Under the pieces are notes generated by a model. That model saw only the letters and a program-made list of their open reading frames with translations, was not told where the DNA came from and ran no database searches. The translations under genes were made by a program, and so were the position numbers. Below are positions 54,430-63,964 of a stretch of DNA of 64,000 nt, piece after piece (positions within the stretch are counted from its first letter, which is position 1; every line of letters starts with the position of its first letter). Origin of the DNA: CAYLSV01 sp964386435 (GTDB lineage Bacteria > Planctomycetota > Phycisphaerae > Tepidisphaerales > Tepidisphaeraceae); assembly GCA_964386435.1 (NCBI GenBank), contig CAYLSV010000005.1, positions 21,431-85,430 on the forward strand, read 5' to 3'.

Positions 54430-55521
54430 CTTCGCTTCCAGCGCCTCGAGCGCCGCCCGCTTCTGCTGCCGCAATCGCTCCGCCGCCTCCTCGCTCACTT
54501 CGCTTTCGCGGATCGGCAGCCAGAGGCCGGCTTCGCCTTGGATCAGGCCGATCACGTCGTCGCCGAAGTTGGCGTCGGGGCCGCGGACGATGACGCCCTC
54601 GTCGCCGACCTCGTAGGCCAGGCCGGTGTAGCCGCCAATGGCGTCCAGCGCCTGCCGCGCCGAGGCGTTCTGCAACGTGAGCGTCAGCTGCCGCTGCTCC
54701 TTGGCCAACCCCCGCAGCGCGCCCGGCTCCACCGCGATCCGCAGCCCGATCCGCCGCGCCAAGTCGGCGTACACCTGCGCCAAGTCGGCCCGCTCGTAAC
54801 GCACGTCGATCAGCCGGTCCAGCCGCTGGGCCACCAGCTGACGGTCGGTTTGCACCAGCACGCTCGCCCCCCACGGGTGGAACGTCGCCGCCGTCTGGGC
54901 ATCGGCCGCCTCCAGCGCGCCAAGCAGCGTCGCCCCCCGCGGCACGTCCACCGCCTGCTGCCGGATCAAGTCGTCCACCACCCGGAACACCACGTGATAC
55001 CCGTCCGCCGCCGCCCCTGCCGGCCGAGCCGTGTCGAGTTCCAGCAGCGCCAAATCCACCCGCTCCATCACATCAGCCAACGGCAACACCCCGCCCGCCC
55101 CGGGCATGGCCGCCCGGTCCAGCGCGGTGAGCAGCGCCAACTCCTGACGCGTCGCCCGCCGCCCCAACCGTTCCAGCGCCGCCACCGGCCGAAGCTCCAC
55201 CGAGTCGCCCGCGCTCACCAACACCAGCCCCAGCCGAGCGCCCACCGCCTCGATCACCTCCCGCAACGGCACGCTCTCCCCCCGCACTGTGATCGGCGTG
55301 AACCGCCCGTACGGCAACAACCCATAAGTCTCCGCCCGCAGGCGTACCGACACCCCGGTCTGATCCGCGATCGCCGCCAACGCATCATCAAGCTGCACGC
55401 CCACCAACTCCAACGTCACCGCCTGATCCAAACCCTGGCCGACCAACGCGCCCGTATCCGACCCCCGCCCCACCGGCACCAGCAGACCGAGCACGATCAC
55501 GACAATGAGCAACATCCGCAT
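54427..55521 (-). CDS. Exported protein with secretin/TonB short N-terminal (STN)-like domains
   Basis: 364 aa. Signal peptide MRMLLIVVIVLGLLVPVGRG. Two regions match the STN fold: VQLDDALAAIADQTGVSVRL (residues 43-62) with VPLREVIEAVGARLGLVLV, and LAQVYADLARRIGLRIAVEP (about 247) with ASARQALDAIGGYTGLAYEV. STN domains occur in secretins and TonB receptors, but no barrel follows, so this is a soluble periplasmic protein. The stop codon overlaps the last base of the 15-bp-unit repeat. Role unknown. Confidence 0.72.
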   Translation of the reverse strand: MRMLLIVVIVLGLLVPVGRGSDTGALVGQGLDQAVTLELVGVQLDDALAAIADQTGVSVRLRAETYGLLPYGRFTPITVRGESVPLREVIEAVGARLGLVLVSAGDSVELRPVAALERLGRRATRQELALLTALDRAAMPGAGGVLPLADVMERVDLALLELDTARPAGAAADGYHVVFRVVDDLIRQQAVDVPRGATLLGALEAADAQTAATFHPWGASVLVQTDRQLVAQRLDRLIDVRYERADLAQVYADLARRIGLRIAVEPGALRGLAKEQRQLTLTLQNASARQALDAIGGYTGLAYEVGDEGVIVRGPDANFGDDVIGLIQGEAGLWLPIRESEVSEEAAERLRQQKRAALEALEAK

Positions 55522-55641
55522 GCCACACCTTATGCCAAACCTTACGCAAACCGCGACGAAGGCAGACGCCGTGCGCCGCTCAAACGACCGTATGATCCGC
55601 GGCAGAGTTCATCCCGCCGTGCTCCTCATGCGGGCCCGGGC

Positions 55642-57057
55642 AAGTCAATCCTTAAAGTTCGACGATTGGCCAGCGACGGTAAGCAGTATCAGCCACCGTG
55701 CTACTTCGCGAAGTCGTGGGATGACGACGACGTGCCACGACCATTTGAGGACACCAAGATGGCCGAACAGCTGCAAAGCGATTTCGGCGTCACCCGCGAC
55801 ACCGAGCCGGGCCTGTCGGTCGTCATTCCGTGATTCGACGAAGCCATGCATCTTGAGCAACTTCGCGCTGCCACGATCAGCGAGTTCTACTTCGCCATCC
55901 TGGCCGGCGACTTGATCGTCGAAGTTGCTGGCGGCGACGAGACGGTCACCCTCGCAGCAGACACAGTGATTGACGAGGCCGCAAATCTTAGAACACAAGG
56001 CAATTTGAAGAAAGACGTCGCGCTCGCGAACTGGGCATTGACCAAGCCTGAGCCGATCGAGCTTCTCGCTCCGCCGTCCGATGGGAAGCAGAAGTGGGAC
56101 GATGCGCTCCCGCTGCAGTCGGACAAGCTGCGGAAGCAGATCGCGGATCGCTTGACCGCGCGTGAGCGAGTTGCTGTCCGCGTTCCAATGCACACCCGTA
56201 GCAAGGCGAGTCCCCGGGCTCAGCCCACCCACTTCGACATCTTTCTGGAACACGACCCGTCGCCGTCGACAGCTCGTCCGGTCTTTTTCCGCGAGAAGCT
56301 CGCCATCAGCGGGGTGAAGCGGGCACTGGGTGCACCAAAGGTGCGGTCACTCGTGGTTATTGAAAAAGGACCGCTGGCCGACCTTCTTCGAGCTGCTGAG
56401 CCACCGAACCACACCGATTGGGACCCGAAGACGGCCACTTTGAGGCGTGACTACAGCGAGGGGAATCACGTCATCACGTTCGTCAAGGACGCGGTCAAGC
56501 GGATCGTCGCGTTCGCTCGCTCAGGCGACGAGAAGCCAGACGCCGGCTTGGCCGTCGACTTCTTCCCGAAGAACGAACCCGGCAAGGGGCCCGTCAGGAA
56601 GAAGGCGAAGAAAATCAGTCCCGGTCTGAATCCGCCACCTCTGCCCGCCCCGCCGCCGCCGGGCAAGCCCAAAAGCTATTGCGTGGACCCCGAGGACGGC
56701 GGCTTCGTTCTGCGGCCTGATGATAAGGCCATGCCATGGCCAAGCCGCATTTGTGTGGCAATGGCTTACGACGTCATGACGGGAAAGCCGTTCAAGCAGT
56801 ACGACCGGGCCGACTTCGACCTGACGAAGAAGGAAAAGTCTGGCATTCAGATCGCCTTCAGCGACGGCGTTGCCGGCTATGAAGTGCTCGCACCAAACCG
56901 CGTTGAGTTCGAGATCAGCGGCCCGGATTTCGAGGTCTACGTCACGGGCTTCGACACCAACCGCGATTTGATTCTCACTCACAACATGCCAAAGCAGGTC
57001 GACGGCGACGAGCCCGAAGCAGAAGAGGAGGCCAACGATGCCGTTGAAGCGGCTTAA
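55642..57057 (+). pseudogene. C-terminal part of a large ATP-binding (GHKL/HSP90-like) island protein, decayed
   Basis: Readable protein starts near 55642 (SILKVRRL, YFAKSWDDDDVPRPFEDT, GLSVVIP), hits an in-frame TGA at 55831-55833, and continues in the same frame (FDEAMHLEQLRA, FYFAILAGDLIVEV, FFREKLAISGV, LVVIEKGPLADLL) to 57057. The longest open part is 55846-57057 (403 aa). The sequence recalls the C-terminal half of GHKL-type ATPases found in restriction-like gene clusters, but the N-terminal ATPase is absent, so this assignment is tentative. First gene of a three-gene overlapping set, AT-richer than its surroundings. Confidence 0.55.
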
Positions 57058-57834
57058 CTACACCAAGCGGAAGAAGCTCACGCGTGAAGAGTTTCAAGTT
57101 CGGCTGCTACCCCGAGTCGAGGGCAAGCCTCGACAGTTTGAAGCGACGTTCAAGCTCCCGGCCGGCCTCGAAGGCTCGGCGCGCATTTTTGTCGAGGCCT
57201 ACCGCTCGAGTCCCGCGGCACGCATGCGGTTCGACTTTGATACCGTCGCCGCCCCTTTGCCGCCGTCCGAGCTGTCGCCGTCGACTTCGACGACGATCTG
57301 CCGCCACCACTTTTTCGAGCGAAGGTCGCCGACACGAAGGACCAGCCGGGCCGCCTGCTTGCCGATGCCAGCCAAGTCAGGCCGGTCGACCCCGACGGCA
57401 ACGATCGCCGGACCGGCCTGCTCCCGATCGGGCGCAAGCCACTCAACGGCTTCGTGTGGGAACTCGATTTCGAGCACGGGATCGAGAAGCCGACCCTCTG
57501 GATCGACACCCATGCCGACCCTTCATGCGACCTCGAGAAGCGGCCATATTTTCCGGCCTTAACCTACCCCGAAGTACTACGCCAGACGCTCATGCACGTG
57601 CTGATGGAGAATCCCGATCTCAGTGAAGAAGACGAATGGGGTCATCCCTGGCTCGATTTCGCCCGGAACCTGCCCGACATGCGTGGCCGGGATCTTCCTG
57701 AGCTTCGGGACGACAATGACAACGCCGAGCGAATCGAGTGGATCGACGAGGCCGCCCGGGCGTTTGCACGTGATCATGACTTTTCAGATCCGCAGCGACT
57801 CGCCCATCTGTACGAGGAGGACAACGCCTCATGA
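57038..57834 (+). pseudogene. Middle gene of decayed island, frameshifted; function unknown
   Basis: Starts with ATG 57038, overlapping the previous gene by 20 nt (MPLKRLNYTKRKKLTREEF). A one-base frameshift near 57262-57275 separates it from the rest, which reads VDFDDDLPPPLFRAKV, GFVWELDFEHGIEKPTLWID and then FARDHDFSDPQRLAHLYEED to 57834. Restored length is about 265 aa. No family recognised. Overlap with both neighbours (20 and 4 nt) shows an original operon. Confidence 0.6.
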
Positions 57835-58564
57835 AGTTTCGACGCCTGACAGACGAAGGGATCGCCGCATTTGCAACCTACCTCAACCGCCTTCGCGAGG
57901 ACTCGGCTCTCGAGCCGCCGACCGTGTTGCTGAGCGACGCCGCGGCCAGTGAACCGCTGGCGGTGAACCTGTCCGCGGAGCCGGAGCCTTTCGCAACACG
58001 CTTTGATTTCGCCCGCTGGCTTCACGAAGCCGCCGAGAAGTACGACGTGGAGGTGCCGCGAGGCGACGCCGCCTTCTGGTCGTGGCTGTCTCTGGCGTTG
58101 TTCGATCAGGTCTGCCCAGAGGATGGCAACGGACGCCGCAAACTTTTTGAGAAAGCATGGTACATTCCCGGATGAATGACCAGCGTCGCCACTACCGTCA
58201 CTCACTGTTCGGCAGCTACACGGTGTACTACCGCAACCGCGATGACGAGGCACGGTCAAACCTGTTTCTCAGATCCAGTCTCACAACGCTGGGGCACTTT
58301 TGGTATCAGCGGGCGTCGAAGCAAGACCTGATGAGCAATAGCGCCATCATCGCGGCTGCCAACATGCTCTACTTTGACTCAGCACGCCAGAAACCGAAAG
58401 TTGGCGCTTCAACAAAGAAGCCTGGAAGCCTGTTTCGGTATGTCCGTCTTCTGAATCAGCTTGATCGAGTTTGGGACCTTCAGCTTCACGATCCAGAAGA
58501 TGTGATCAGGCTTCTACCACGGGAGTTTGATTATTTTGTCGACCGGCAGGAATCATTCGCCTGA
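57831..58564 (+). pseudogene. Third gene of decayed island, frameshifted (possibly DUF6339-like)
   Basis: ATG 57831 overlaps the previous stop by 4 nt (ATGA). Part 1 (57831-58175) MKFRRLTDEGIAAF to KAWYIPG; part 2 in another frame (58157-58564) MNDQRRHYRHSLFGSYTVYYR to REFDYFVDRQESFA. A one-base shift near 58170 separates them. Restored protein about 243 aa. The two-part pattern resembles DUF6339, but I cannot confirm this without a profile search. Confidence 0.6.
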
Positions 58565-59026
58565 GATGGTGCGGGAATGCACCCTCAGCACGTGAACACG
58601 TTCTCGCGATATTATCGCAATGCGTCGACATATAACGTACATCGCATTGATATTTAGATTTGCTTCTCCGCAAATTGAAGAAGAACGGGCGGTAAAGAGT
58701 GGAGCACGTCACGAGCATCTCCTTTCGACATCGACCGTTTCGTGCTGACGAATCTCCCGCAGTCTTTGGCTCAACTTGAATGCCTACACGACGATCGGTC
58801 GTGATGCCGGCCATTGTGGGCGGCGTAGAGATATCGGTGTGGGAAGAACCCACTGGAACGTGCGCTGGCCGCGAGCGCGGTACCAACCAACGCCCTCAAC
58901 GAGGCCAACGGGACCAGCAAGGACATCGATTACTGCGACTCATGCGGGTTTCACCGTCAGTTGTGCTCGCATTAGTAGGTGCTCACGAAGGATCCCGTCT
59001 CAATGTCACGGGAGCCGCCACATGAG
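58565..59026. other. AT-richer gene-free stretch after the decayed island
   Basis: 460 bp with no supported gene. Around 58600-58700 the base composition drops clearly in GC (ATATTATCGCAATGC and GATATTTAGATTTGC). No tRNA, direct repeat or integrase end was recognised that would define the island boundary. Confidence 0.6.
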
Positions 59027-59668
59027 TCAGAGCACTTGCCAGTCGATTGGCTTGAGCGTGCCATTGTTGGTCTTTTCGGCGGCGCAGGCGGTGAGGCCGA
59101 TGAGGAGGTCCATCTCGGCCCGAAGTTCGATGGCGTCGCCGGGTTGGGTGGTCGGGGGGCGGAGGTCGATGGTGCCGGATTCGTCGACCTTGACGTTCAT
59201 GAAGAGGTTGAACGTCGCGTGGATCGAGTCGCGGGTGACGCCGAACGGGGCTAGGTTGTTGGCGAGGTTGTCGAAGCAGTTGGGGTGGTGGGCGAGGTCG
59301 TGGCCGTACCTGGGGCTGTCCTCCGGTTCGTAGAGGAGCTTGTAAGTTTCGGGGCTGCAGGGGGTGAGCAGCAGGTCATGGGTGCCGCAGTCATCGTGGG
59401 TGATGGTCATCATGACGCGGCTGCGGCTGCTCCAGAGCTTGTGGCCGGCCGTGAGGTACAGCTGCTCTTCGTAGTCGAAGGTCCGGCCGTTGCTGAGCAT
59501 TTCGCCGAGGTCGGTGGCGTTGTAGCAGAGCAAATCGCTCACCTGCTCGCCGCAAGGGTCGACGACGCGCAACGTCTGCCCGGCCAGAAGCTTAAAGCCC
59601 ACGCCCGTCGCCGGATCGATGCGGGTGAGGCCGGCGGCGGGGGGCGGGAACTTGGCCTGGGCGGTCAT
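59027..59668 (-). CDS. DUF1989 (urea carboxylase-associated) family protein
   Basis: 213 aa. The family core is FKLLAGQTLRVVDPCGEQVSD, DLGEMLSNGRT, DDCGTHDLLLTPCSPETY and HPNCFDNL, with conserved Cys and His that look metal- or substrate-binding. Family members sit next to urea carboxylase or amino-acid oxygenases; no activity is established for most. ATG 59668 overlaps the YqcI/YcgG stop by 4 nt (ATGA), so the two are co-translated. Confidence 0.88.
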   Translation of the reverse strand: MTAQAKFPPPAAGLTRIDPATGVGFKLLAGQTLRVVDPCGEQVSDLLCYNATDLGEMLSNGRTFDYEEQLYLTAGHKLWSSRSRVMMTITHDDCGTHDLLLTPCSPETYKLLYEPEDSPRYGHDLAHHPNCFDNLANNLAPFGVTRDSIHATFNLFMNVKVDESGTIDLRPPTTQPGDAIELRAEMDLLIGLTACAAEKTNNGTLKPIDWQVL

Positions 59669-60501
59669 CGCTTGTTGTCCTTTTTCATCGCCGCCATCAT
59701 CTTGCGAAACGGGCAGCCGCCGCTTTGAGGCTTGAACGGGGCCTTCCAATCCTCCTCCACCGCCCGGCCGCTGTACTGCCGGGCGGCCGAGTCGTCGCCG
59801 AAGTCGCGGAGCACCGGATTGATGTCGCCTTGCAGCGTCGTTTCTCGCTGGCGGATGCTGTCCCGCATGGTCGGGTAGACGCCGCTCTGCCGCAACGCCT
59901 CGAACTGCTCGTGGCTGTTGAACACCAGCGCCGGGAATGGAAACCGTCGGCTCAGCCGGCTCGCCTCAGGGTGCAGCCCGACCACAAAAAATGGCGTCCC
60001 GGCGAAGCTCCACGCGAAGTGCGGGTTGTCCGGGTCAACGCTCACGTCCGCCGGCCACGCCTCCGGCTCGGCATCGGCGTTGTGGAGCTTTTGCAGCTGC
60101 CGCCAGAGCGAGGCCTCGAACGCCCGCTCATCGCCCACCGGTTGCCGGAATACGGCAACGAAAGTGGCGAACTTGGCGTCAATCTCCGGCAACTCTTGGG
60201 CATACGCCCATAAGTCGCGGCTCAGTCCGGCCGTGCTCTCGGGGGCGGCCAACTCGTCATACACGCCGATCCGGTAGCTCCCCGCCTTTACGGCACTTTT
60301 GGCCCCGACGCAAGTGAACGCCGGGTGCTCCACCACGGCCCGGAACGCCCCGTCGATCGCGATGGCGTTGAAATCGGCGGGCGCATCGGGCCTGCTCACG
60401 CTTTGCAGCCGCTTGCCGCCGGGGCGGAACAGGTTGCTGTGGCGGCGGGCGGCGGGGGAGTCGTGAGGGGCGTGCTCGAGTACTTCTTCGAGTTGGATCA
60501 T
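59665..60501 (-). CDS. YqcI/YcgG family (FPC/CPF motif) putative heme N-oxygenase
   Basis: 278 aa. FTCVGAKSAVKAGSYRIGVY, LVFNSHEQFEALRQS, MRDSIRQRE and the C-terminal GGCPFRKMM (CPF motif) define the YqcI/YcgG family. A characterised member, GntA of guanitoxin synthesis, is a heme enzyme that N-hydroxylates a guanidine group. An oxygenase acting on an arginine-like compound is therefore possible here, but no other guanitoxin-type gene is nearby. First gene of a two-gene unit with DUF1989. Confidence 0.85.
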   Translation of the reverse strand: MIQLEEVLEHAPHDSPAARRHSNLFRPGGKRLQSVSRPDAPADFNAIAIDGAFRAVVEHPAFTCVGAKSAVKAGSYRIGVYDELAAPESTAGLSRDLWAYAQELPEIDAKFATFVAVFRQPVGDERAFEASLWRQLQKLHNADAEPEAWPADVSVDPDNPHFAWSFAGTPFFVVGLHPEASRLSRRFPFPALVFNSHEQFEALRQSGVYPTMRDSIRQRETTLQGDINPVLRDFGDDSAARQYSGRAVEEDWKAPFKPQSGGCPFRKMMAAMKKDNKR

Positions 60502-60616
60502 GGGCAGTCTCGCGGGCTGGTTCAGCCATGCCCTAACAAACCGCGGGCCAGCGACGCCAAGTCATGCCTTCGCGCATCGCCCGATAACGCACACAACGCG
60601 GCACGTTGGGTGGGCC

Positions 60617-60656
60617 AAGAAGAAAAAGTCGCGGCCGGAGACAACGCCGGCCGCGA
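60617..60656 (-). terminator. Rho-independent terminator after PEP-CTERM fragment
   Basis: 10-bp stem TCGCGGCCGG / CCGGCCGCGA, 8-nt loop, then CTTTTTCTTCTT on the minus strand. Belongs to the PEP-CTERM remnant ending at 60684. Confidence 0.88.
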
Positions 60657-60683
60657 GGGGCGGGAGGAAGAATTGTAAACCGC

Positions 60684-60857
60684 TCAGCCGCGGCGGCGGA
60701 CCATGAACAAGCGCAGCGCCGCCAAGCCGGCCATCGTGGCGGGCTCCGGCACCGGCACGACGTCGATTGCCAAGTTGTCGATCGATGCCTCGAGCGTGTT
60801 GAAGCGAGGCTGCAGCCGCACGCCGAAGTCGTCGCCGCCGGGCAGGTCCGCGGCCAT
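60684..60857 (-). pseudogene. 3' fragment of a PEP-CTERM protein gene
   Basis: Only the last 57 codons remain: FGVRLQPRFNTLEASIDNLA, then VPVPEPATMAGLAALRLF and MVRRRG, i.e. the end of a PEP-CTERM protein with its own terminator. Upstream of about 60857 the frame enters the antisense of an AraC-type gene, so the 5' part has been lost. An ATG at 60857 could allow a tiny product, but it has no signal peptide. Confidence 0.75.
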
Positions 60858-60867
60858 GCGAGCGGCC

Positions 60868-61115
60868 CGGTTCGCATTGACGAGGTCGCCGAGGTCGCCC
60901 TCGCCTCCCGACGAACCCTCGAATGTCGCTTCCGCCACGAGGTCGGTTACACGATGCACGAGGAGCTGATCCGCACCCGAGTCCGCCTAGCCAGCGAGTT
61001 GCTGGCCGTCTCCGACCGCCCTCTGCAAGCCGACGCCGAAGCCAGCGGCTTTAACAGTCTGCAGCACTTCCACGACACCTTCCGCGGCCACCACCGACCG
61101 CCCGAACCGCCGCAT
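60868..61115 (+). pseudogene. Fragment of an AraC/XylR-type regulator (DNA-binding domain)
   Basis: Plus-strand frame reads VRIDEVAEVALASRRTLECR, FRHEVGYTMHEELI, ASGFNSLQHFHDTFRGH: the two helix-turn-helix units of AraC-family proteins. No effector domain precedes it; the upstream sequence belongs to the opposite-strand PEP-CTERM fragment. After about 61115 the similarity fades, and 61116-61435 holds no supported gene. Confidence 0.75.
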
Positions 61116-61435
61116 CGTGTGCCGCGACTCTGCGGCCCGGGCGGTGATCCCGCCGCGGTGCGGCCGGCCCGACAGAGGTTCCGCCGCGACGGTCGGGGCA
61201 AGACGTACCGGCGGCGAGCCCTCATCGCGGTGGTCAACAGCATGCCCAAGCGCAATCAAGGCAGCTGCCTGCGCGTCGCGCACGCGGGATGGTGCTCAAG
61301 GACATGGTCCACAGCCTGATGATCCTCGGGCGTTAGCGCCGAAGTCGCAACACGGCCGAGCTGAGGCGGTTTCAGCACCGGATCACGTCGCGTGTGTTGC
61401 CGAAAAGCTCATGCGGGCGGCGAGTAGAATGCCGC

Positions 61436-62581
61436 ATGACCGATGCCGTCCTGCTCCGTCGGGCAATTGCGTTGGCCATGAGGGGCCGGGGGTGGGTCGA
61501 GCCGAATCCGATGGTCGGTTGCGTGCTGGTGCGTGAGGGTCGGGTAATAGGCGAGGGATACCACACGGCGGTGGGGCAGCCGCACGCGGAGCCGGAGGCG
61601 CTGGCGGATTGTCAGCAACGCGGGGAGTCGCCGCGGAGGGCGACAGCCTTCGTCACGCTCGAGCCCTGCTGCCACACCGACAAGCGGACGCCGCCGTGCG
61701 TGCCGACGCTGATCAAGGCCGGCATCTCTCGGGTTGTCGCCGGGGCGCTGGACCCCAACCCGCAGGTCGCCGGCCGTGGGCTGGCCCAGCTTCGCGAGGC
61801 GGGGGTGAAAGTGGACGATCCGCCCGCCGAGGTCGCCGCCGAGTGTCGGCAATTGATCGCGCCGTTCGTCGCCGGCATGCTGCACCGTCGCCCCTACGTC
61901 ACCGCCAAGTGGGCCGAGTCGGCCGACGGGCGGGTCGCCGGGAAGCATGGCCGCCCGATCCACCTCACCGGCGCCGCCGCCGACGCCGCCGTCCACGGCC
62001 TGCGCAGCCGCTGCGACGCCATCGCCGTCGGCACCAACACGCTCGTCAACGACGACCCCCGCCTCACCGTCCGCGGTGTCGAGGACCCGCCCCGCCGCCC
62101 GCTGCGCGTCGTCCTCAGCAACGCCGCCCACCTCCCGCCCGCCAGCCGCCTGTTCCACACCCCCGAGCACGGCCCAATCCTCATCTACACCGCCGCCGAC
62201 CCGGCCGACGCCCCGCCGAGCGTCGAGATCGTCCGCCTCCCCGCCACCGACACCACCCGCGGCACCCGGCGCTTCGCCTTCGCCGACGCCCTCGCCGACC
62301 TCCACGCCCGCGGCGTCACCCACCTGCTCCTCGAGCCCGGCCCCACCCTTGCCACCGCCCTGCTCAGCCGCCACCAGATCAACCGCATCTGGCACCTCAC
62401 CTGCCCCACAAAAATCATCGGCCACGACGGCCTCCCCGCCCCGAAGCTCCCACCCACGCTGCAACCAACCGCCACAGTCCGCCTCGGCCCCGACCAGCTC
62501 ATCGAGTACCTCGACCCAGCGAGCCCCACCTTCGCCACCGCCACCGCCTCGGCAGACTTCTCGTTGCCGAGCGGCTTTTGA
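61436..62581 (+). CDS. ribD: Bifunctional riboflavin deaminase/reductase RibD
   Basis: 381 aa. Deaminase domain with zinc ligands His 50 (HAEPEAL) and Cys in LEPCCHTDKRTPPC (about 78 and 88); VEPNPMVGCV is typical. Reductase domain from about 150 with VTAKWAESADGRVAG and DAIAVGTNTLVNDDPRLTVR. Converts the GTP-derived pyrimidine to ribitylaminouracil precursor. ATG 61436 has TAGAAT 5 nt upstream. Stands alone, convergent with hemL. Confidence 0.95.
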   Translation: MTDAVLLRRAIALAMRGRGWVEPNPMVGCVLVREGRVIGEGYHTAVGQPHAEPEALADCQQRGESPRRATAFVTLEPCCHTDKRTPPCVPTLIKAGISRVVAGALDPNPQVAGRGLAQLREAGVKVDDPPAEVAAECRQLIAPFVAGMLHRRPYVTAKWAESADGRVAGKHGRPIHLTGAAADAAVHGLRSRCDAIAVGTNTLVNDDPRLTVRGVEDPPRRPLRVVLSNAAHLPPASRLFHTPEHGPILIYTAADPADAPPSVEIVRLPATDTTRGTRRFAFADALADLHARGVTHLLLEPGPTLATALLSRHQINRIWHLTCPTKIIGHDGLPAPKLPPTLQPTATVRLGPDQLIEYLDPASPTFATATASADFSLPSGF

Positions 62582-62619
62582 TCCGCCGAGCGACATAGCG
62601 TCGATGCAGTGCCAGCCGA

Positions 62620-63937
62620 TCAGGCGACCTCGGCGAACGCCGCTTCGGCCGCCTGCACCGTCTTGGCCACCGCCTGCTCGTCGTGGGTAAGGCTGACGAA
62701 CAACGCTTCGTAGCGGCTGGGGGCGAGGAGGATGCCTTGCTGACGCATCGCGTGGAAGAACGTCGTGAACCGCTCGGGCGGGGTGGCGGTGGCGTCGGCG
62801 TAGTTGACCACTGGCTGGTCGGGCTCGGCGGTGAGGTAGAGGCCGACCATGCTGCCGACGCGGTTAATGGTCAGGGGGACGCCGGCGGCGTCGGCGGCTT
62901 GTTGGAAACCGGTTTGGAGGGTTTGGCTGGTGGCTTCGAGTTGGGCGTAGGCGTCGTCCTCGGCGAGAATGTCGAGGGTGGCCTGGCCGGCGGCGGTGGC
63001 GAGCGGGTTGCCGCTGAGGGTGCCGGCCTGGTAGACACTGCCGGTGGGGGAGAGTTGTTCCATAAGGTGCTTCGGCCCGGCGTACGCGGCCAGCGGCAGG
63101 CCGCCGCCGATGACCTTGCCGAAGCAGGAGAGGTCCGGCTGCACGCCGTAGAGGACTTGCGCCCCACCCCAAGCGACGCGGAAGCCGGTCATCACCTCGT
63201 CGAACAGCAGCAGCACGTTGAAGTCGTCGCACAACGCACGCAGCCCCTGCAGGTAGCCCTCGGCGGGCGGGATCAGCCCCATGTTCCCCGCGATCGGCTC
63301 GACGGCGAAGACGGCCACGTCGTCGCCGTACTGCTGCAGCGCCTGGCGGGCGAGGTCGAGGTCGTTGAACGGCACGCTGATCGTGTTGGCCGCAACCGAC
63401 TCGGGCACGCCTGGCGAGCTCGGGTGGCCGAGGGTCAGGGCCCCGCTGCCGGCGTCGACGAGCAGGCCGTCGACGTGGCCGTGGTAGCAGCCGACGCACT
63501 TGATGACCTTGTTCCGCCCGGTGGCGGCACGGGCCAGCCGCAGGGCGCTCATCGCCGCCTCGGTGCCGCTGTTGACCAGCCGCACCATCTCAACGCCCGG
63601 CACGGCGTCGGCGATCGTCTGGCACAGCTTGGTTTCGGCCACCGTCGGCATGCCGTAGCTGGTGCCGCGGCCGGCCTGCTTGGCGAGGGCGGCGACGACG
63701 CGTTCGTGGGCGTGCCCGGCAATAAGCGGGCCGTAGCTCATGACGTAATCGACGTANNNNNNNNNNCTCGCGGCCGTCGACGTCGGTGACGCGGCAGCCT
63801 TGGCCGCTTTTGATGAACGGGGGCACCCCGCCGACGGCGCCGTAGGCCCGGACCGGGCTGGAGACGCCCCCGGGCATGACCTGCTGGGCGTGGTGAAAGG
63901 CGGCGGACGACGCCTCGCCGTCGGTTGCTGCTGGCAT
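62620..63937 (-). CDS. hemL: Glutamate-1-semialdehyde 2,1-aminomutase
   Basis: PLP enzyme making 5-aminolevulinate for heme. N-terminal part HHAQQVMPGGVSSPVRAY, then VDGRE, the 10-N gap (63757-63766), then YVDYVMSYGPLIAGHAH to the end. PLP Lys in CFGKVIGGGLP; FDEVMTGFR and VEPIAGNMG present. The frame changes across the gap only because ten N is a placeholder; VDGRE and YVDYV join naturally, so the gap may in truth be empty. ATG 63937 opens MPAATDGE. Confidence 0.95.
63757..63766. other. Assembly gap (10 N) in hemL
   Basis: Placeholder gap. The flanking codons appear directly contiguous in the protein family, so true missing length is probably near zero. Confidence 0.99.
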
Positions 63938-63964
63938 GGGCAGACCGTAGGGCAACCGACCGGA

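Noticed and set aside
55642..57057. Readthrough (selenocysteine) at the TGA in the island gene
   Set aside because: No SECIS-like structure seen, and the two following genes are also broken, so simple decay is more likely.
61409..62596. Minus-strand open frame covering ribD
   Set aside because: Gly/Ala/Val-rich antisense translation; RibD zinc motifs are on the other strand.
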